NCBI GenBank assembly: GCA_020832965.1
Contig: JAJHRM010000107.1
Location: 1-8,388 of the forward strand
Direction: 5' to 3'
Source: Thermofilum sp.
GTDB lineage: Archaea; Thermoproteota; Thermoprotei; Thermofilales; Thermofilaceae
DNA: 8,388 bases
Shown piece after piece: positions 5,180-8,388 of this stretch; position 1 is the first letter of the stretch; every line of letters begins with the position of its first letter. The notes below the pieces were generated by a model that did no database searches, was not told the origin of the DNA, and was given only the letters and a program-made list of their open reading frames with translations. A program made the position numbers and the translations under genes.

Positions 5180-5469
5180 GTGAGGATTAGCTATTATTTC
5201 GCCGAAGATGGATATACGGAGGCAGGCGAAAGATTCCAGGCATACCTGTCGTGCATCTTATCGTAAAGGTTGATAGGAAGAGAGCACGCGGACCACCAAC
5301 AGTTGATACCCCGGCTTAGCGCGCGCGCCGCGCGCTTAGAGTCTACGTTCCCACGGAGCCCGAGCTTCTTACGGGAGAGGTATTGATTGGCAGGGAGATT
5401 TTGAACAGCATGGCCCAGTCGATGTTTCTGGATATGCGGAGCAAGCAAACGATCTTAGAGCTGCCCTAG
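5180..5469 (+). pseudogene. Decayed gene, possibly a retropepsin-like (clan AA) aspartic protease
   Basis: No intact gene fills this stretch, but coding-like pieces appear in order on the plus strand. After a GAGGAGG-rich stretch, GTG 5180 opens a 28-codon frame (RISYYFAEDGYTEAGERF...) ending at 5266. A second frame, from about 5227, reads IPGIPVVHLIVKVDRK and then VDTPA, ending at a TAG at 5317; the same frame resumes and reads PELLTGEVLIGREILNSM and then LDMRSKQTILELP to a TAG at 5467. The 'hydrophobic-IGREIL...LD' ending is typical of archaeal clan AA aspartic proteases, and VDTPA could be a damaged D-T-G active site. Much of the middle of the domain would be missing. The in-frame stop lies beside a GC-alternating dyad. 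Best explanation: a broken gene that followed the ribbon-helix-helix gene. The family assignment is tentative. Confidence 0.4.
5318..5336. repeat. GC-alternating inverted repeat
   Basis: Arms AGCGCGCG (5318-5325) and CGCGCGCT (5329-5336) are perfectly complementary over 8 bp around a 3-nt centre. It lies at the in-frame stop of the decayed gene. Similar GCGCGC tracts recur at gene boundaries in this window. It could form a stable hairpin or left-handed DNA; no T-run follows it, so it does not look like a terminator. Confidence 0.65.
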
Positions 5470-5516
5470 GTTCAGCTAAAAGGGTGCACTCGTTTTTTGT
5501 CTTTAGGGAGGTCCCC

Positions 5517-6926
5517 CTATATGTTCGGTTTTCCAAGCTTTAAATTGTGCTGCCTGTATAACTTTGCTAGAACATTGTCGAGCTTTTCCAACTGGTCTCC
5601 TTCCAGCAGCTTGGGTGCATGCGTCGAGAGGATTTCCTGGACTGCTGCGTGGGCTTTTTCCAGGAGGGCTTGCCTGGCGGCTCTTGCCCTGGGCTCCAGG
5701 TCCCACACACTGGGGATGCGGATTTCTTTCCTGTAGTTCTGCCTCGTGTGTTTGAGCGCTAGGAAGTTCCCCCTCTTTTCGAGCACGCCCTCGGCAAGTG
5801 CCTGAGTGGCTGCTGGGTCTCTGTCGAAGCCCCTCGTAAGCCTGCCTGCAACCATCACTGCCTCGTTGTCTAGGACTAGTTTTTCTAGGGACTGCACGCT
5901 CTCGTACTCAAGCATGCCCGCCCCCGAAACCACGTCGAAGCCTGCCAGGGACGCTACCACAGCGGTGTATGCTGCCTCTGCACCCGCCTGGTAGTCTACT
6001 TGCTTGGAGTCGCTCAGCGCCATGTAGGTATGTGTAGGGAGGTCCAGGAGCCTTGCCAGGTCCCTGTAGCCGAGGCTTATGAGGACGGCTTCCGGCGAAG
6101 TAATCGAGGCTGTGCCATAGTATGGGTGAATCATCGTGGGGCTACCACCGTAGATTACGGGTGCCCCAGGGCGTACAGCTTGGGAAATAGCTATGCCGCT
6201 CAGGTTTTCCGCGTGGTGCTGGACTAGCGCCCCGTAGATCGTCACGGGTGAAGTCGCGCCTAGGCTGGGCATCGGGATCAGCTCGGCTGGAGCGTTTAGC
6301 CTGGCTAGGTCTACGAGGTTCCTGGAGGTGATAGTGCTCCACGAGAGCGGGGGTGTTGGGCAGACGTCGAATACTGCGAATGGCTTTTCAGCATAATCTT
6401 CCCTTACGCTTGCAAGCATCTCGACCATTAGCGGAAGGTTCTCCACGGTAAAAGCCCCAGTAACTACCGGCTTTGAAGAATACTTGAGAACAACGTACAG
6501 CCTTACCACATCCCTCACCTCCGCGGGCACGTCCGCAGGCACGAGGGCGGTGCTCTGCGCCTTTAAGCCCTGGAGCGCGTCGGCAAGGACTACGAGGTTC
6601 TTTAAGTCTGCAAGTGTCGGGCTCCGCGGCTCTGTAGCCCCGTAGTCGAGTATGCGTATCGCCGCTGATCCAGGGTTAAAGACCCTGGCCCCCTCGCCCA
6701 AGACGGCGACGAGGTTGCCGTCGCGGTCGTACAGCCTTATCCTTCTTGGAACAGTCTTCAGCGAATCCTCGACGAGGCTCTCCGGCAAAAGGACCCTGCC
6801 ATCCCTCCTAACCCCACCTGCCCTCACAACTATCTCCTCGACGCCTTTATCCTCGAAGAAAACGCCTATGGTGCTTAGGACCCTCAACGCCTCTGCGTGT
6901 ATCTCCTCTGCATCGCTGCGGCTCAA
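5517..6926 (-). CDS. MttB-superfamily corrinoid methyltransferase (non-pyrrolysine)
   Basis: A 469-residue protein matching the trimethylamine methyltransferase (MttB/COG5598) superfamily, usually about 480-495 residues. Typical stretches are IHAEALRVLSTIGVFFED (9-26), NPGSAAIRILDYG (84-96), KPVVTGAF (152-159), AVFDVCPTPPLSW (184-196), APVIYGGSPT (255-264), DSKQVDYQAGAEAAYTA (306-322) and GAGMLEYESVQSLEKLVLDNE (335-355). The family is a TIM barrel that moves a methyl group from a quaternary or tertiary amine to the Co(I) corrinoid of a partner protein. There is no in-frame UAG, so it is a non-pyrrolysine member like the glycine betaine enzyme MtgB; the substrate cannot be read from sequence. 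The gene follows the corrinoid protein gene in an operon. The only usable start in frame is TTG 6926, yet the frame upstream to 6980 reads WRETKPSLALLS, which resembles the usual family N-terminus; the true start is doubtful. Confidence 0.9.
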   Translation of the reverse strand: MSRSDAEEIHAEALRVLSTIGVFFEDKGVEEIVVRAGGVRRDGRVLLPESLVEDSLKTVPRRIRLYDRDGNLVAVLGEGARVFNPGSAAIRILDYGATEPRSPTLADLKNLVVLADALQGLKAQSTALVPADVPAEVRDVVRLYVVLKYSSKPVVTGAFTVENLPLMVEMLASVREDYAEKPFAVFDVCPTPPLSWSTITSRNLVDLARLNAPAELIPMPSLGATSPVTIYGALVQHHAENLSGIAISQAVRPGAPVIYGGSPTMIHPYYGTASITSPEAVLISLGYRDLARLLDLPTHTYMALSDSKQVDYQAGAEAAYTAVVASLAGFDVVSGAGMLEYESVQSLEKLVLDNEAVMVAGRLTRGFDRDPAATQALAEGVLEKRGNFLALKHTRQNYRKEIRIPSVWDLEPRARAARQALLEKAHAAVQEILSTHAPKLLEGDQLEKLDNVLAKLYRQHNLKLGKPNI

Positions 6927-6931
6927 GAGGG

Positions 6932-7615
6932 CTAGGCTGGGCTTCGTCTCGCGCCACCCCTCCGCTTTACAAGCATCTCTTTAACAATGCGCACAGTTTC
7001 AAAAGCGTCTCTCCCCCAGACGTCTGCACCAATTTCTCTGACCCACTCCTCGGTTACAGGGGCGCCGCCAGCGACAACTATTACCCTGTCCCTCAGCCCC
7101 CTCCTCTTGAGCTCCTCAACCACGTTCCTCTGCTCAAGCATAGTAGTGGTCATAAGGGCGCTCATACCCACAACGTCGGCGTTATACTGCTCAACAGCTT
7201 CGGCAAATCTCTCTGGGGGCACGTCCACGCCGAGGTCTATCACCTGGAAGCCCTCAGCCTCGAAGACGGCTACTGCGAGGTTCTTTCCCAGCTCGTGGAT
7301 GTCGCCCCTGACAGTCCCGAAAACAGCCACCCCCGTGACAGGTACATCGGTCAAGCCGCCAATATGCGGCCTCAACACCTCCATACATGCTCTGAAGGCC
7401 TCAGCGGAGGCTATGAGCTCCGGGATGAAGTACTCGCCCCTCTCGTAAAGCTCGCCGACGTGCCTCATCGCGGGCACGAGAATGCTTGAGATGATTTCCC
7501 TGGGGGCTAGACCCCGCTCCAGGAGTTTGCGCGTGGACTCTGCGGAGAGTTTATCGTCACCCTCAATGACTGCCTTGAAGAGCTCCTCACCCACGTGTAC
7601 CCCTCCTCTACTCAT
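6932..7615 (-). CDS. Corrinoid (B12-binding) methyltransferase protein, MtbC/MtgC type
   Basis: A 227-residue protein with the standard two-domain layout. Residues 9-85 are the helical N-terminal cap (EELFKAVIEGDD...LVPAMRHVGELYERGEYFIPEL). Residues 93-215 are the Rossmann-like B12 domain with D105-x-H107-x-x-G110 (GDIHELG; the His is the lower cobalt ligand), S152-x-L154 (GMSALM) and GG at 183-184. It carries the methyl group between an amine methyltransferase and a second methyltransferase. It is directly upstream of an MttB homologue, the expected partner. Start choice: ATG 7615 fits a TATA-like AGTAATAAAG about 28 nt upstream; GTG 7594 is also good, with GGAGGGG just before it and a product starting GEELFKAVIEG as in relatives. 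The C-terminal tail RRGGARRSPA overlaps an MttB-like reading in another frame and may not be native. Confidence 0.92.
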   Translation of the reverse strand: MSRGGVHVGEELFKAVIEGDDKLSAESTRKLLERGLAPREIISSILVPAMRHVGELYERGEYFIPELIASAEAFRACMEVLRPHIGGLTDVPVTGVAVFGTVRGDIHELGKNLAVAVFEAEGFQVIDLGVDVPPERFAEAVEQYNADVVGMSALMTTTMLEQRNVVEELKRRGLRDRVIVVAGGAPVTEEWVREIGADVWGRDAFETVRIVKEMLVKRRGGARRSPA

Positions 7616-7963
7616 CAATGGCTTTTTAACCTCTCGCCTTTATTACTCTATCTGCATAAGATAGCGCGCGCTCGGAGCATTTCGGCCATTTCAATGCCAG
7701 ACCTGGCCTGCTCGAGCTCTTGGATTGCCAGCTATCGGGTAGGCTTAAGTTGTGGAGCAGAAGCTTGAGCTGGGCGCACTTGGATCCCCCCATCACGCCA
7801 CCATCCGCGCCTCTAGAAGCTTAGCGCATGGCGCGCTGAATGCAGGGAGGCGCCTTGTAAACGTTGAGGACGAAATAAGGTCAATGCTCAGGTCAGGTAC
7901 GTCAAGGTGCCTAGCGAAGGCATGCTGCAGGTCAACAGCCCTGGAATCTCAAGTAGCTGTGCG
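7616..7963. other. Unassigned region between two minus-strand genes
   Basis: Apart from the promoter elements at its left end I see no established gene. On the plus strand a GTG at 7752 opens 71 codons to 7967 (middle part LNAGRRLVNVEDEIRSMLRSG); its start CTTAAG box is at the wrong distance and its end overlaps the PEP carboxylase stop antisense. A second plus frame, 7881-7980, reads NAQVRYVKVPSEGMLQVNSPG, and a minus frame at about 7658-7730 reads LAIQELEQARSGIEMAEMLRAR. All three look mildly protein-like but are short and lack complete signals. The stretch also holds a GCGCGCGC tract at 7664-7671 and another GCGCGC at 7831. It may be remnants of lost genes. Confidence 0.4.
7638..7650 (-). 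promoter_or_regulatory. Possible TATA promoter for the corrinoid-methyltransferase operon
   Basis: The minus strand reads TAGAGTAATAAAG here, about 28 nt before the ATG at 7615. A second TATA-like element, GGTTAAAAAG (plus 7622-7630), would instead put the transcript start near 7600, just before the Shine-Dalgarno-like GGAGGGG and the GTG at 7594. Both are plausible and they support different starts. Confidence 0.4.
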
Positions 7964-8388
7964 CTAACCGAGGAAGCCTCTTAGCTTGCCCATCTCCACT
8001 GCTAGCTGTTTTGCCCTTTGCAGATTGCCGCTAAGCAGCTCTTCCGCGAACTTTGAGGAGAGGCTTGTGTGCTCAATGCGCTGTGAGTGCTTCTCCGCGA
8101 AGCTTCCGCAAGCGACCTCCACGTCTAGCATGAGTTTCTCGATGTGCCTGGCAGGCACGCCGAGCGCGGATATGACCTGGAACACTTCCTGGTTCACGTA
8201 GCTGCAAGCGTACGCGTAGTCTCTTCTTAGGAGCTTGTAGGTCTCCTCCACGGTGCTTAGCTCATCCTCCGTCAGGCTCTGGAGCACGCCTGCACCTAGG
8301 AGCTCTGGCGGCAGCCCCAGCGAGTAGAGGGCTCCTGTGAATGGTATGGCTCTCGGCAGGCTGGCGCCGCCAACAGCCCTTGGGTAGC
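7964..8388 (-). CDS. ppcA: Phosphoenolpyruvate carboxylase, archaeal type, C-terminal part
   Basis: The frame is open from the window edge and ends at a TAG at 7964, giving 141 residues, so the N-terminal two thirds lies outside. It reads YPRAVGGASLPRAIPFTGALYSLGLPPELLGAG and then LRRDYAYACSYVNQEVFQVISALGVP, which I recognise as the conserved end of the compact archaeal PEP carboxylase (about 500 residues). The 'LPRAIPFTGALYSLGLPPE' stretch lines up with the enzyme's C-terminal conserved motif. The enzyme carboxylates PEP with bicarbonate to oxaloacetate, feeding the citrate cycle or CO2 fixation in the cytoplasm. A GTG at 8287 is not the true start, since the conserved motif lies upstream of it. 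No frame damage is visible in the part present. Confidence 0.75.
   Translation of the reverse strand, partial: YPRAVGGASLPRAIPFTGALYSLGLPPELLGAGVLQSLTEDELSTVEETYKLLRRDYAYACSYVNQEVFQVISALGVPARHIEKLMLDVEVACGSFAEKHSQRIEHTSLSSKFAEELLSGNLQRAKQLAVEMGKLRGFLG

Noticed and set aside
5317..5319. In-frame TAG in the protease-like frame as a pyrrolysine codon, given the MttB homologue nearby.
   Set aside because: The MttB homologue has no in-frame TAG, no pyrrolysine genes are visible, and the surrounding frame is otherwise decayed with a missing middle.
5194..5448. 84-codon minus-strand open frame.
   Set aside because: Its composition is not protein-like (scattered W, H, S, P, no domain), it has no promoter at the right distance, and the plus strand gives better protein-like readings.
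5480..5516. CGTTTTTTGTCTTT as a terminator for the methyltransferase operon.
   Set aside because: The T-run is on the plus strand, while the operon is on the minus strand where it reads as A-rich; it could only end plus-strand transcripts and no complete plus gene precedes it.
7964..8287. A 107-residue gene starting at GTG 8287.
   Set aside because: The frame continues upstream to the window edge with the conserved LPRAIPFTGALYSLGLPPE motif, so this is the end of a longer PEP carboxylase gene.

Overview
The window reads as genomic DNA from a hyperthermophilic crenarchaeon (Thermoproteota), possibly Thermofilum-like; the genus is a guess from style, not from a search. Support comes from promoters of the TATA-box type lying about 25-30 nt upstream of start codons (leaderless genes), GTG and TTG starts, a CRISPR repeat ending in the ATTGAAAG handle typical of crenarchaeal type I arrays, VapBC and ribbon-helix-helix genes, a coiled-coil/PD-(D/E)XK protein of the DUF3782 kind, and an archaeal-type phosphoenolpyruvate carboxylase.

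Layout. 1-39: possible tail of an upstream gene. 176-409 (+): C-terminal half of a PIN-domain (VapC-like) protein behind its own promoter and two copies of a palindromic decamer. 435-1118 (-): coiled-coil nuclease-fold protein. 1159-1583: seven-repeat CRISPR array without cas genes, transcribed leftwards from a leader/promoter at about 1584-1650. 1673-1777: dense set of palindromes. 1883-2380 (-): five-helix membrane protein, bracketed by two copies of a 37-bp repeat exactly 700 bp apart. 2533-3399 (-): protein with a PH/GRAM-like segment, two transmembrane helices and a zinc ribbon. 3448-3781 (-): intact VapB-like antitoxin overlapping a VapC reduced to its first 43 residues. 3961-4785 (+): COG3375-type GNAT acyltransferase. 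4920-5150 (+): CopG-like ribbon-helix-helix protein followed by what looks like a decayed retropepsin-like protease gene (5180-5469). 5517-7615 (-): operon of a corrinoid protein and an MttB-superfamily methyltransferase. 7616-7963: mostly unassigned. 7964-8388 (-): C-terminal 141 residues of archaeal PEP carboxylase, running off the window edge.

How it fits together. The right third is metabolic: a corrinoid protein plus MttB-type methyltransferase form the front half of a methylamine/betaine-type demethylation system (substrate unknown, no reactivase or second methyltransferase in view), next to anaplerotic PEP carboxylase. The left two thirds is an accessory zone: a CRISPR array, repeats, several broken toxin genes and two unfamiliar membrane proteins. 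The most unusual items are the 37-bp repeats flanking a membrane gene, the palindrome cluster upstream of the CRISPR leader, the split PH-like/zinc-ribbon membrane protein, and the missing start codon upstream of the conserved-looking N-terminus of the MttB homologue.
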